The position numbers were made by a program, and so were the translations under genes. 64,000 bases of DNA from Ancylothrix sp. D3o (GTDB lineage: Bacteria > Cyanobacteriota > Cyanobacteriia > Cyanobacteriales > Oscillatoriaceae): NCBI RefSeq assembly GCF_025370775.1, contig NZ_JAMXEX010000002.1:648519-712518 (forward strand), given 5' to 3'. Shown in pieces: positions 36,747 to 46,600 of this stretch. The notes under the pieces were generated by a model that did not search any database, was not told where the DNA came from, and was given only the letters and a program-made list of their open reading frames with translations. Position 1 is the stretch's first letter, and every line of letters begins with the position of its first letter.

Positions 36747-36750
36747 CTGT

Positions 36751-37860
36751 ATGGAAAATGCCAAAAATATCCTCATTGTCGAAGATGAATTAATTGTGGC
36801 TGAAGATATTGCCGATACCTTAAGAAGTTTAGGCTATGGGGTGGTTGGTATTGTCTCCACCGGCGAAAAAGCCCTTCAAAAAATTAGCCAAACTTCTCCG
36901 AGTCTGGTATTGATGGATATTATGTTAAAAGGCGATATGGATGGCATAGAAACCACTGAAAAACTCCGCCAACAATCGGATGTGCCGGTGGTTTATTTAA
37001 CCGCTAATGCCGATGACAAAACGGTGCAACGAGCAACTGCAACAGAACCCTATGGCTATTTGGTTAAACCCATCGAAGAAAAGGAATTAAAACGAACAAT
37101 TGAAATTGCCCTCCGCCGCTATCAAGCCGAACAGAAAATTAAACAGCAAGCCAAAGAAGCCGAAGAAGAAAGACATCGCAAAAACCGATATCTTTCGATG
37201 GCTTCCCACGAATTTCGCACGCCTTTAACCACGATTTTAATGTCGTCTCAACTTTTGCAACAGTATGAACAAAAACTCACCCCAGAGAAAAAACAAAGGC
37301 ATTTTGAGCGAATTCAAAACGCTATCACGAGTATGAATACCATGTTGGAAGATATTTTAACCCTGGGGCGCGCTGAGTCGGGCAAAATTTCTTTTTCTCC
37401 AGGGGCGATAAATGTTGTTGAATTTTGTCAAGAGTTGTTGGAAGCAATCACCCAAAGCACAGGAAGAAATCATAGCTTGAACTTGGAAATTTCCGGGGAA
37501 TTTTCAGGGGCTATAATGGATGAAAAACTCCTCTACCATATTTTAACAAATTTGCTGGGCAATGCGGTTAAATATTCCCCAGAAAAAACAAAGATTATTC
37601 TGGAAGTTGTGCGATGTGAAAATGAGGTTAGTTTTTGCGTCCAAGATCAGGGAATTGGTATTCCTCCAGAAGATGTCCTAAAGCTTTTTGAGGCGTTTCA
37701 TCGTGCCCAAAATGTCGGAGAGATTGCCGGCACAGGATTAGGATTAGCGATTGTTAAACGTTCGGTTGATTTACACAAAGGTGTTATTGAAGTGACAAGC
37801 AAGGTGGGAGTGGGAACCCGGTTTACAGTCAAGTTACCTTTCCAGAGTCCGCTTTCGTAA
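36751..37860 (+). CDS. REC-histidine kinase hybrid, partner of the 1955-aa kinase
   Basis: A 369-residue hybrid: REC (about 6-122; Asp56 in LVLMDIMLKGDMDG, Lys in YLVKPIEEKEL), HisKA with His153 in SHEFRTPLTTIL, and HATPase_c (ILTNLLGNAVKYSP, DQGIGIPPED, GTGLGLAIVKRSV). It starts 4 bp after the big kinase, preceded by AGGA, so translation is probably coupled. It is paralogous over its full length to the protein at 26096-27238. The REC of this subtype (VEDELIVAEDI) is typical of partners of HisKA_2 kinases, and here it is fused to a second kinase, which suggests a two-step relay. Confidence 0.92.
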   Translation: MENAKNILIVEDELIVAEDIADTLRSLGYGVVGIVSTGEKALQKISQTSPSLVLMDIMLKGDMDGIETTEKLRQQSDVPVVYLTANADDKTVQRATATEPYGYLVKPIEEKELKRTIEIALRRYQAEQKIKQQAKEAEEERHRKNRYLSMASHEFRTPLTTILMSSQLLQQYEQKLTPEKKQRHFERIQNAITSMNTMLEDILTLGRAESGKISFSPGAINVVEFCQELLEAITQSTGRNHSLNLEISGEFSGAIMDEKLLYHILTNLLGNAVKYSPEKTKIILEVVRCENEVSFCVQDQGIGIPPEDVLKLFEAFHRAQNVGEIAGTGLGLAIVKRSVDLHKGVIEVTSKVGVGTRFTVKLPFQSPLS

Positions 37861-37928
37861 TTTGGTTTTAAAAAAGTCAGGGTGCTGATACAATTTAGTT
37901 ATAAAATTAATAATTTGGCAAGTAAGAA

Positions 37929-38828
37929 ATGTCTTTTAAATTTAATCTCAGTCATATCCGCCGGCAGCAGTTGACTCCTTATTTATTTTTATTACCGGCA
38001 CTTTTTATGCTGACTTTAACCGTGTTTTTGCCGGCCCTTAACGCTTTTTATTTAAGCTTTACCCAGTTTGAATATGATTTAACCCAAGCCCCAAAATGGG
38101 TAGGTTTAGCAAATTTACAGCGTTTATTCCAAGATGAATTATTCTGGAAAACCTTAACAAATACCTTGATTTATTTGCTGGGAGTTGTACCCATTTTAGT
38201 GATTTTACCCTTGGGGTTGGCAATTTTAGTCAATCAAAAGTTACGCGGTATAAGCTGGTTTCGTGCTGCATATTATACGCCGGTTGTTATTTCAATGGTA
38301 GTGGCCGGTATTGCCTGGCGATGGCTTTATGCAGAAAACGGTTTACTCAATCAACTATTACAAATGCTCGGCTTAGTGGCAAAAGGAGAGGGAATTCCTT
38401 GGCTAACCAGTCCTAAATTTGCAATTTTTAGCGTCATGGCTGTTACCATCTGGAAAGGCTTAGGATATTATATGGTCATTTATTTGGCCGGCCTGCAATC
38501 AATCCCCGCAGAATTGTATGAAGCAGCAGCATTAGACGGTTCCGATGGCTGGCAAAAACACTGGGATATTACCTTACCTTTAATGAAGCCTTATTTGTTT
38601 TTAGTTGCCGTCATTTCGGCAATTTCTGCCATGAAAGTTTTTGAAGAAGTGTATATTATGACTCAAGGCGGGCCGCGTAACAGTTCTAAAACCATCGTCT
38701 ATTATTTGTATGAAAAAGGATTCCGAGAATTAGACATGAGTTATGCTTGCGCCATCGGATTAGTCTTATTTTTGCTAATTTTAGGATTGTCGATTTTGAA
38801 CCTCAAATTATCAGAAAATCGGTCGTAA
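37929..38828 (+). CDS. sugar ABC transporter permease (MalF/UgpA type)
   Basis: A 299-residue inner-membrane permease with six hydrophobic helices and the ATPase-contact loop ELYEAAALDGSDGWQKHWDI, the EAA motif of carbohydrate importers. The N-terminal segment (TPYLFLLPALFMLTLTVFLPA) and TQGGPRNSSKTIVYYLYE fit the MalF/UgpA/LacF subgroup. No binding protein, second permease or ATPase is adjacent, so the other parts must be elsewhere, as is common in cyanobacteria. The sugar is not determinable. Confidence 0.88.
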   Translation: MSFKFNLSHIRRQQLTPYLFLLPALFMLTLTVFLPALNAFYLSFTQFEYDLTQAPKWVGLANLQRLFQDELFWKTLTNTLIYLLGVVPILVILPLGLAILVNQKLRGISWFRAAYYTPVVISMVVAGIAWRWLYAENGLLNQLLQMLGLVAKGEGIPWLTSPKFAIFSVMAVTIWKGLGYYMVIYLAGLQSIPAELYEAAALDGSDGWQKHWDITLPLMKPYLFLVAVISAISAMKVFEEVYIMTQGGPRNSSKTIVYYLYEKGFRELDMSYACAIGLVLFLLILGLSILNLKLSENRS

Positions 38829-38875
38829 ATCACCGAAAATCCCTACAGCAAAATTCCCTAAAATAATCAAAGCTA

Positions 38876-38908
38876 AAAAGACCGGGGGCGTAGAACGGCG
38901 CACCCCCA
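38876..38908 (-). terminator. terminator of the small minus-strand gene
   Basis: GGGGG (38884-38888) pairs with CCCCC (38903-38907), with further GC pairing inside; read on the minus strand the hairpin is followed by GGTCTTTTT. It lies just downstream of the gene at 38917. Confidence 0.5.
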
Positions 38909-38916
38909 AAAACCCA

Positions 38917-39174
38917 TCAAACCATGCGGTTAAAAATAGTCCAAACTTCGCCATCAGAACGGACATAAGGAACAGAAATACTTTTAAACCCCGTAATAAA
39001 AGGTTTATAATACACCTGCCAATAATAAGGGCTAATCTCATCCGCAATTGCTTTTAAAGCTTGCAATTCTGACGCCAATTCTTCAGCAAGCTCATTGATC
39101 CGCTGTGCGTGAACGACCGCTTCTTCTCTGCTTTCTTCAAGCTGTTGCTGGATCAATTTTCGTGATAATTCCAT
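38917..39174 (-). CDS. small hypothetical protein
   Basis: An 85-residue protein with a charged helical, probably coiled-coil N-terminal half (SRKLIQQQLEESREEAVVH, then INELAEELASELQALKAI) and a C-terminal half rich in aromatics (YYWQVYYKP...VPYVRSDGEVW). I do not recognise a family. Composition is protein-like, unlike the overlapping 78-codon frame at 38811-39047. AGGG lies just before the ATG, perhaps too close to be a good ribosome site. It is followed by a terminator-like hairpin on the minus strand. Confidence 0.6.
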   Translation of the reverse strand: MELSRKLIQQQLEESREEAVVHAQRINELAEELASELQALKAIADEISPYYWQVYYKPFITGFKSISVPYVRSDGEVWTIFNRMV

Positions 39175-39321
39175 CCCTATATAGCCCTCAGCGCGATTTT
39201 CGTTGATGTAAGATAGTAACCGGGTTTTTAAAAGAAACCGGGTTGCTTGCGTTTAATTATACCTACCTACTTAGTTTATCCTCAAAGCTGCCCCTTTCCC
39301 GAATTCTGGAGATTAGTTTTG

Positions 39322-40488
39322 CTAAGAAATAGAATTAAGTTTTTGCGCGGCTGCATTAAGCTGTTGCGTACCAATTTTTACTTGCGTAATACTTTCAGCC
39401 GTTTGCGCCGCCACTTGATTAAGCGCATTCATCGCATCCACCACCTGCTGCACAGCGATAGCCTGTTGTTTTGCAGAAAGCGAAATTTGTTGCGTATTCA
39501 CCCAAATGTCATTAATTGCCTCACTCATTAAACGAAAAGCTTCCGCCGTTTCCTTGCCAATTTTTGCGCCTTCTTCCACCGTTTTTGTCCCCGCATCCGT
39601 CACCATCACCGTTGAATTAATTGCCATTTGAATATCCGCCACTAAAGCATTAATTCTCTCGGTTGATTTTTGACTTTGATCCGCAAGTTTACGAATTTCC
39701 GCAGCCACCACCGCAAAGCCTTTTCCATGCTCTCCGGCTCGCACCGCTTCGACTGCTGCATTCAGTGCTAACATATTAGTTTGATTGGCTAAATCTCCCA
39801 CCAAAGCGGCAATATTTCCAATTTGGGAAGTTTGCTGACTCAAGCGGACAATTTGCTGAGCAATTGCTTCAACTTTATCTTTTAAAACCGACATTCTCTC
39901 CAATGTTTCCCCTACCGTTTTCGTTCCCCCTTCGGCTAAATTTAAAGCCATTCTTGCCCCACTTGCCACATTTTCTGCTTGGGTTGCTGTCGCTTTTGAT
40001 GATGCCCAAAGTTCATCAATTGTCGTGGTAGTTTGATGCACCGATGCAGCTTGCTGGTTTGCCATCCTTTCTTGTTCTTCCATTGTAACAGCAATTTGAC
40101 CAGAAGAAGCAGTAATTTCGGTGGCAACTTCAGTAACCCTTTGTTTGGCAGCAAGCACGATTAAATAAACCGCAATTAAAAAAATCAATACTTCTGTAAC
40201 CGTTGCTACCCCCAGCCACAAAATTAACGAATTCAAAGACGCATCAACCTGCCTTGTATTTGCTTGTACTAAATTTCGCTGCGGCTCTGGAACATTGGGC
40301 ATTTCTAAAATTTTTTGCTGGACGATTTTAACTTGTTTAAAATCTTCGGCTACTTTCAAACTATTAAAGTAAGTTAGTCCAACGGTTCCCAAGAAGCCAG
40401 CCACCGGCAACAGCGAGAATAGCCAAATATAGACACTTAGTTTTCGATTAGCAACCATCAGGGCTTTTTCCTCTTCTTTATATCCCAT
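39322..40488 (-). CDS. methyl-accepting chemotaxis-type protein
   Basis: A 388-residue membrane signalling protein. Two hydrophobic segments (about 19-42 and 86-110) flank a short periplasmic loop of about 45 residues, too small for a normal sensor domain. The rest is the coiled-coil MCP signalling domain with the hairpin tip containing LANQTNMLALNAAVEAVRAG and HGKGFAVVAAEIRKLADQS. No clear HAMP domain is seen between the second helix and the signalling part. It would act through CheA/CheW, in a pathway for phototaxis or other movement; no che genes are in the window. The frame starts at 40488; an ATG at 40455 with GAGG upstream is an alternative. Confidence 0.88.
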   Translation of the reverse strand: MGYKEEEKALMVANRKLSVYIWLFSLLPVAGFLGTVGLTYFNSLKVAEDFKQVKIVQQKILEMPNVPEPQRNLVQANTRQVDASLNSLILWLGVATVTEVLIFLIAVYLIVLAAKQRVTEVATEITASSGQIAVTMEEQERMANQQAASVHQTTTTIDELWASSKATATQAENVASGARMALNLAEGGTKTVGETLERMSVLKDKVEAIAQQIVRLSQQTSQIGNIAALVGDLANQTNMLALNAAVEAVRAGEHGKGFAVVAAEIRKLADQSQKSTERINALVADIQMAINSTVMVTDAGTKTVEEGAKIGKETAEAFRLMSEAINDIWVNTQQISLSAKQQAIAVQQVVDAMNALNQVAAQTAESITQVKIGTQQLNAAAQKLNSIS

Positions 40489-40593
40489 TTACTTGTCTTA
40501 TACCATTTTAGAGCCAAGCGTTTTAGATTTGAAAACATAACTCTAAACGAAACGTTCTAAAATAGAAGAAATTTAATTTTTGTCTAAAATCTT

Positions 40594-40941
40594 ATGGCTT
40601 CTTCAAAACGTAAGTCCAGCGAGCCTTTTGTCTATCGGGAGTTTGGCAACAGCACTAACCCAGATGCCTTTGAAAGAGGCGTCTCGGAACAGCCACCGGC
40701 CCAGCATAACCTAAAAATACAAGCTTCTCGCAAAGGACGTGGTGGCAAAACTGTTACCGTCATCAGCGGTTTTCAACTCAAGCCAGAAACCCTTGAAACG
40801 CTGCTCAAACAGTTAAAAACCCAATGTGGTGCCGGTGGTACTGTTAAAGACAATACCCTCGAAATTCAAGGCGACCACAAACAAAAACTACTTGAACTTT
40901 TAACTCAATTAGGCTACAAAGCTAAAATCAGCGGCGGCTAA
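40594..40941 (+). CDS. yciH: SUI1/eIF1-family translation factor (YciH)
   Basis: A 115-residue homolog of eukaryotic eIF1. The SUI1 domain (about 38-112) contains KIQASRKGRGGKTVTVISGF and CGAGGTVKDNTLEIQGDHK, both hallmarks of the family, which in bacteria binds the small ribosomal subunit and may affect start-codon choice. The first 35 residues are a polar extension. It stands alone, convergent with the LOV kinase gene downstream. Confidence 0.93.
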   Translation: MASSKRKSSEPFVYREFGNSTNPDAFERGVSEQPPAQHNLKIQASRKGRGGKTVTVISGFQLKPETLETLLKQLKTQCGAGGTVKDNTLEIQGDHKQKLLELLTQLGYKAKISGG

Positions 40942-41004
40942 TTTCATTAAACATGGTTTCGCACCCTCAAGTTTTCTAAGGACAGGAATTTAAGGTTTTT
41001 ATCC

Positions 41005-42768
41005 CTACAGCTTTTCTTGTCGCAAGGGAAGTTCAATAATAACCTTTGTTCCTTTTCCAAATTCGGAAATACATTTTAATTCACCCCCATGTTTTTCTAC
41101 CACAATTTGATAGCTTACCCATAACCCCAAACCTCGACCACTTCCCACCGGCTTTGTTGTAAAAAACGGATCAAACAAATGCCGGTAAACCTGCTCACTC
41201 ATGCCAATGCCATTATCAGTAATTTCCATGATTATTCGCCCTTTTTCCAAACAAGTCATAATTTTTATCTCTGGCTGATTTATGCGGTTATTATGAGCGA
41301 TTTCAATGGCATCAATGGCATTGCTGAGAATGTTCATAAACACTTGATTGAGCGAACCGGCATGGCATTCAATCTTTGGCAAATTTCCATACTCTTTGAC
41401 AATTTTAATTTCTGGTCGCTGCTGAGTAGAGGCTAGTCGGTGCTGCAAAATTAACAGCGCACTTTCCAGGCCGGTGTGAATATCCACCTGTTTAACCTCT
41501 GCTTCATCCAGCCGCGAAAAATTTCTTAAATTTAAAACAATTTGCCTAATTCTTTCCGAACCTTGCAGCATTGATTGCAAAAGCTTTGGCAAATCTTCCA
41601 GCAAAAAATCAACGTCAAATTCTTCGCTTTTTTCTTGAATCTCAGGCATCGCATTCGGGTAATATTGCTGGTAAAGACTCACCAAATGTACCAAATCTTT
41701 TACATATTCGCCGGTGTGAACCAAATTTCCATAAATAAAGTTAATCGGATTATTAATTTCATGGGCAATTCCGGCCACCAACTGCCCCAAACTCGACATT
41801 TTTTCGGAATGAATTAATTTTGCTTGAGTGTCTTGTAAGTCGTGGAGAGTTTTTTTCAACTGCATTGTTTGATTTCGCAATTGAGCCTCAGATTTTTCTA
41901 AAGCTTCCAATGCCTGTTTTTTATCAGTAATATCCCGAAAAACAGCCACCCCGCCTTTGATATTTCCCGTTTCATCTTTCAAAGGTCTTGCATTCACACT
42001 AATACAAACTTTTTCTGACTGATTAGGCGGCTGAATATAAACTTCGGCCCCATCCACCGGCCTTCCTTGAATCGCTAAAGTTAGCGGCAATTCTTCCCAA
42101 GGATAAGGCGTCATTCCATCCGGCAAATAACAATTAAATTTTTCTGACCAATTCTGCGGATTTACTTTAGCAAAACTTTGTCCCAAAAGTTGCTGGGCCG
42201 CCGGATTAAAAAACAAAAATTGACCCGTTTCATCCGCCACCAGTACCCCTTCTGCAAGGCTATCTAAAATTGATTGTAATATCTGCGTTTGCTTGCGTAA
42301 AGCTGTTTCTGATTCTGCTAATTCTGCGGTTTTTTCTTTCAGCTTCATTTCCGCTTCCACGCGAGCAGTTATATCATTTTGTACGCCAATAAAATTTGTT
42401 AAATTACCTTCACTATCTCGCACCGGCGAAATAGTTAACTCATTCCAAAAGTAACTTCCATTCTTACGGTAATTCTTTAAAACAACTTTGCACTCACGTT
42501 CCTCGCGCAACGCTTGGCGAATTTCTTCCACCGCCGCCGGATCGGTATCTGGCCCTTGCAAAAACTTACAGTTCTTCCCAATCGTATCCTCAAGCGTGTA
42601 ACCTGTCATCCTTACAAAGGCATCGTTACAATAAATTAATGGTCGGTTAGGTTTTTTTGCGTCTGCAATTACAATACCGGTACTGGTAGCTGCAAGTGCA
42701 CGATCATACAGCCACAGCATATCTTGACCTGGAGAGGTTTCGAGAATCTCAGAAATTGTTTTTAGCAT
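41005..42768 (-). CDS. LOV-PAS sensor histidine kinase
   Basis: A 587-residue soluble kinase. The N-terminal LOV domain (about 18-140) has the flavin-adduct motif GKNCKFLQG with Cys67, preceded by VRMTGYTLEDTI and followed by NYRKNGSYFWNELTISPV, as in blue-light LOV photoreceptors. A second PAS domain spans about 160-280, then a coiled coil, HisKA with His336 in IAHEINNPINFIYGN, and HATPase_c (NQVFMNILSNAIDAI, DNGIGM, GSGRGLGLWVSYQIV). No membrane segment or REC domain. Its kinase half is close to the gene at 18235-19779. It is convergent with SUI1 and may signal to a REC protein of the island. Confidence 0.93.
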   Translation of the reverse strand: MLKTISEILETSPGQDMLWLYDRALAATSTGIVIADAKKPNRPLIYCNDAFVRMTGYTLEDTIGKNCKFLQGPDTDPAAVEEIRQALREERECKVVLKNYRKNGSYFWNELTISPVRDSEGNLTNFIGVQNDITARVEAEMKLKEKTAELAESETALRKQTQILQSILDSLAEGVLVADETGQFLFFNPAAQQLLGQSFAKVNPQNWSEKFNCYLPDGMTPYPWEELPLTLAIQGRPVDGAEVYIQPPNQSEKVCISVNARPLKDETGNIKGGVAVFRDITDKKQALEALEKSEAQLRNQTMQLKKTLHDLQDTQAKLIHSEKMSSLGQLVAGIAHEINNPINFIYGNLVHTGEYVKDLVHLVSLYQQYYPNAMPEIQEKSEEFDVDFLLEDLPKLLQSMLQGSERIRQIVLNLRNFSRLDEAEVKQVDIHTGLESALLILQHRLASTQQRPEIKIVKEYGNLPKIECHAGSLNQVFMNILSNAIDAIEIAHNNRINQPEIKIMTCLEKGRIIMEITDNGIGMSEQVYRHLFDPFFTTKPVGSGRGLGLWVSYQIVVEKHGGELKCISEFGKGTKVIIELPLRQEKL

Positions 42769-43620
42769 AACCGACTCGCCTGTGAACGTGGAACAAAAGA
42801 TAAGCAGATCGTTTTACAGAAATGCGCCCTTCCTTTAAACATTAATCACATAATAAATATTGTAACAGTAAATAATTCAAAATACTTATCAATCGGTCTC
42901 TTTCCCCAGCCTGGTTTTCCGGGCCGGCGTCTTTAAAGCTACATTTTCCCTGATCCCTCTCCTAGTCGCATTTTTCCTCACTCTCCTCTTTTATTTCTCC
43001 ACTGCGAGAAAATAAAACCAGCCTTTTCAAGGATAAGACAATAATTTATAGCACCCCATAAGAAAGCATTAAAGGGACAGATAAAGCCTTAGATCGGCAA
43101 GATTTTTACAAAGTCCAAAAAATCTCAGTATAACCCTCGTGAGTCGCAACTAGAGCAAAGAGTGAGGAGCTATATAATAAGCTTCCTAATACCAAAAACT
43201 TGTATATAACGGTGCTTGATTAACGTTTTTGTTTTTTGCTAATCGCAATAATTTTGCTACCCGTGCAGTTAGTTACGATTATCACCCAGCCACACCCAAT
43301 AAAACCATAAATCCCATGATTTTGCCCCTATAAATTGCAGACAAAATAATAGAGACAATCGTTGATACCGGCCCACCCTACCCAATTTTATCACCGTGAA
43401 TTGCTAGAGAAACCGGCCTCTATCAAAGACATTGATGATAGATATAGGCGAATATTTAAGCCTAGCTGCCACAGTTCTTAGCCCAGATGTAGAGGACTAT
43501 GGTAAAAAAATCCCCTCGTTTATTCGGCAAATTGGCTTCTTAGAAAGAATTTGTTTTGCCACTATCCCTTTATCAACATAAAAAAGCCGGTCTCAAACCA
43601 GAAACCGGCTTTCCGTATAA
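42769..43620. other. long gap between LOV kinase and RTX gene
   Basis: About 850 bp. No convincing gene. Short frames around 43330-43580 (for example IADKIIETIVDTGP, then in the next frame QFYHRELLEKPASI) loosely recall a PIN-type protein broken by frameshifts, but the evidence is thin. The right end holds the RTX terminator. Confidence 0.35.
43576..43614 (-). terminator. terminator of the RTX/cadherin gene
   Basis: AAAGCCGGT (43583-43591) and ACCGGCTTT (43604-43612) form a 9-bp stem with a 12-nt loop; on the minus strand a T-run follows. It is 8 bp past the stop codon of the large surface protein. Confidence 0.8.
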
Positions 43621-46600
43621 CTAAGCCGTAATGCTTCGTGTCACATCATCTTCCACAGACAAAACAAGATTTCCTCGCGTATAATTCGTCACCCCAGTAC
43701 CCGCAGAAGATGTAAACCCTAAACCCGTCAAATTCGCCACCACCGTATCCCCAACATCACCAATAATACTTAAAGTTTTTGGACTAATACCAGACACCAA
43801 ACTTTGCAGGGAAGCGAAATCTAAAGTCAGCGTATTATTATTACCAGTGCCGGTTAAATCAATAGCCTCAATTCCCGCAATTTTCGTTCGCAGAGTTGGC
43901 AAAGTCAAATCTAAATTCAACCCCGCCCCATTCACCATCAAAGTATCATTACCTAAACCGCCATCAATGGCGCGGAAATTAGCATTAGTTATCGTAATAA
44001 CATCATTGCCGCTACCGCCATAAAGCAGCACATCTGTAAAATTACCATCACTCAGACTATCATTTCCTTGACCTCCAACCAACCCCTCAGAATTAACAAC
44101 TGCCGTTAAAACTTCAGCAGCGGTTGTGCCTTCTTGCGTCACAGAAGCGCTAAAATTACCACCAAAAATTACATAAGACCGGCAATTAAAATTATTGCCA
44201 CTAAACGCACCCACCGTGATATCTGCAAAACCATCACCATTCACATCACCCGCTGCTGAAACAGAAAAACCGGCCCGATCATAATTCACCTCGCGGTTAA
44301 TAGCAAACCCGCCAATTCCTTGCGCCACCTCGCTTAAATTTACCGCCGTTCCCGCTGCTTTTCCAAACACAACATATGACCGGCCGGTGTACACTTGTTG
44401 CGTATCATTTGCATAATCAGCACCCACAATTAAATCATTTAAACCATCCCCATTCATATCCCCCGCTGAACTAACAGAAATTCCCGAATTAAAAACTCCT
44501 GTTTCCCCATTAATTACAAACCCACCATTACCCGCAGAAACATCGGCTAAATTAATCGCTGTGCCCGTTGATTTACCAAACACCAAATAACTCTTACCCG
44601 CGCCTGTTCCACCACCTCCTGGTGCCCCCACAATCACATCAGCAAAACCATCACCATTCACATCACCCACAGCACTTACCGAAGTACCAGCAAGACCAAC
44701 AGATGCTTCCCCATTAATAGTAAAACCATTGCCGATTCCCGCCGTAACTTGCGTTAAATTAACAGTATTATTTGTGGTTCCACCAAACACCACATAGGAC
44801 CGGCCCACACCATTTAGCGCTGCCGGTGCCCCCACAATAACATCAGCAAAACCATCACCATTCACATCACCCGCAGATGAGACAGAAGTGCCGGTTAAAT
44901 TCAATTCAACCTCACTATTAATTGCAAAACCGGCAGTCCCCAAAGCACTTAAATTAATCTCAGTATTTGTTGTTTTTCCATAGACAACATAAGCACGTCC
45001 CTCATCATTTGAAATCCCATTATCTACCAAACTCGCACCCACAATTAAATCATCTAAACCATCACCATTCACATCGCCTGCATTACTTACAGAATTGCCT
45101 GACCTATCATTTGTCTGTTCCCCATTTAAAACAAAACCATTGCCTGTTTCCCCAGCAATATCCGCTAAAGAAACCGATGTACCATCCGTTTTACCAAATA
45201 CAACAAAAGACTGCCCCTCATCTTGAGTATCAAAATCGGCACGACTAGCACCAACAATCAAATCAGCAAGTCCATCCCCATTCACATCACCGGCGCGGGA
45301 AACCGAATTACCTGAATAGTCATAGGTTGCTTTTCCATTAATTGCAAAACCACCATTTCCCGCAGCAATATTGCTTAAATCTAGCGCCCCTCCATCACTT
45401 TTTCCAAACACAACATAAGACCGGCCAGCATTTCCACCCCCACGATAAGCACCCACAATAACATCCCCAAAACCATCTCCATTCACATCACCAGCATCGC
45501 TGACAGAAAACCCCGCATAACTGGCATTTTCCCCATTCATTGCAAAACCACTTACCCCCGTAGGCAAGTTTGTTTGATCCGTAATTGTACTTAAATTAAT
45601 TTGCGATACAACGCTTAAATTCACCGTAATTGTTCCCGCATCCGTGCCATTATTATTGCTAATTGTGTAATTAATAGCTGCCGGTGCTGTTAAACCAATA
45701 TTCGGCCTAAAGATGATATTTGTTCCACTTAAAACAGCCGTTCCATCCGTACTTGAAACCGCTGTAACCGTCGGAGTTGTACCGCCATTTGCATTATCAT
45801 TATTTAAAACTTGAGTGGCGGTGTCAATCGTTACGCCAGTTCGCAAGAAAACCGGATTTGTCACCGGAACAGTATCATCATTCGCAATCGGCGGATCAGG
45901 AACATCGCTTACATTTATTGTCACAGTTTTCGGCACAGATAGCTGTTGACTATCCGTTGAATTAACAGTCAGGTTATAGCTATAATTTGGCCCTAAACTT
46001 TCGTAATCAATTAAAGAACCTTGATCAACTTGTAACTGATTGCCAACAATTTTAAACCGGCCTCCCAGCGTATCAGCTAAACTGTAAGTATGCGTATCCC
46101 CCGTATCAATATCAACCGTAGTTAAATCACCGATAACCGTGCCGGTGGGGCTATTTTCTTCCACAGACAAAACTGATGAATTAATAGGCAATATATTAAT
46201 ATCCGTTGGTGCATCATTCACCGGCGCCACCGTTATAGAAACCGTTGCATCATTAACAGCATAAGCCGTGCCATCAAAAGCATTCCAGCTAAAACTTGTC
46301 GCCCCGTTGTAATTTAAATCTGGAGTAAAAGTAATATTCGCTAAATCAGCCGCAGCAATTTCCTGATTAGCAGTAATGGCTGTGCCATTTAATTTCACAG
46401 TACCATTCACCGGCAACGTAGAAATTTTAATTTTATTCAGCGGATCATTATCAGCATCACTATAACTCCCCGTAAAATCAGCCACCGTAAACGTAATATC
46501 CGCATCTTCATTTCCCGTTTTAGCAATATTCGTTAAAGCCGGTGCATCATTAACATTACCAACCGCCAAAGTAAATTCTTGAGTAGCAGTTCCACCCAAA

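Noticed and set aside
38811-39047. 78-codon minus-strand frame
   Set aside because: Overlaps the more protein-like gene at 38917-39174 in another frame and runs into its terminator.
43330-43582. Possible broken PIN-like gene (IVDTGP, then FYHRELLEKP in the next frame)
   Set aside because: Only a few residues in shifting frames match; not enough to call a pseudogene.
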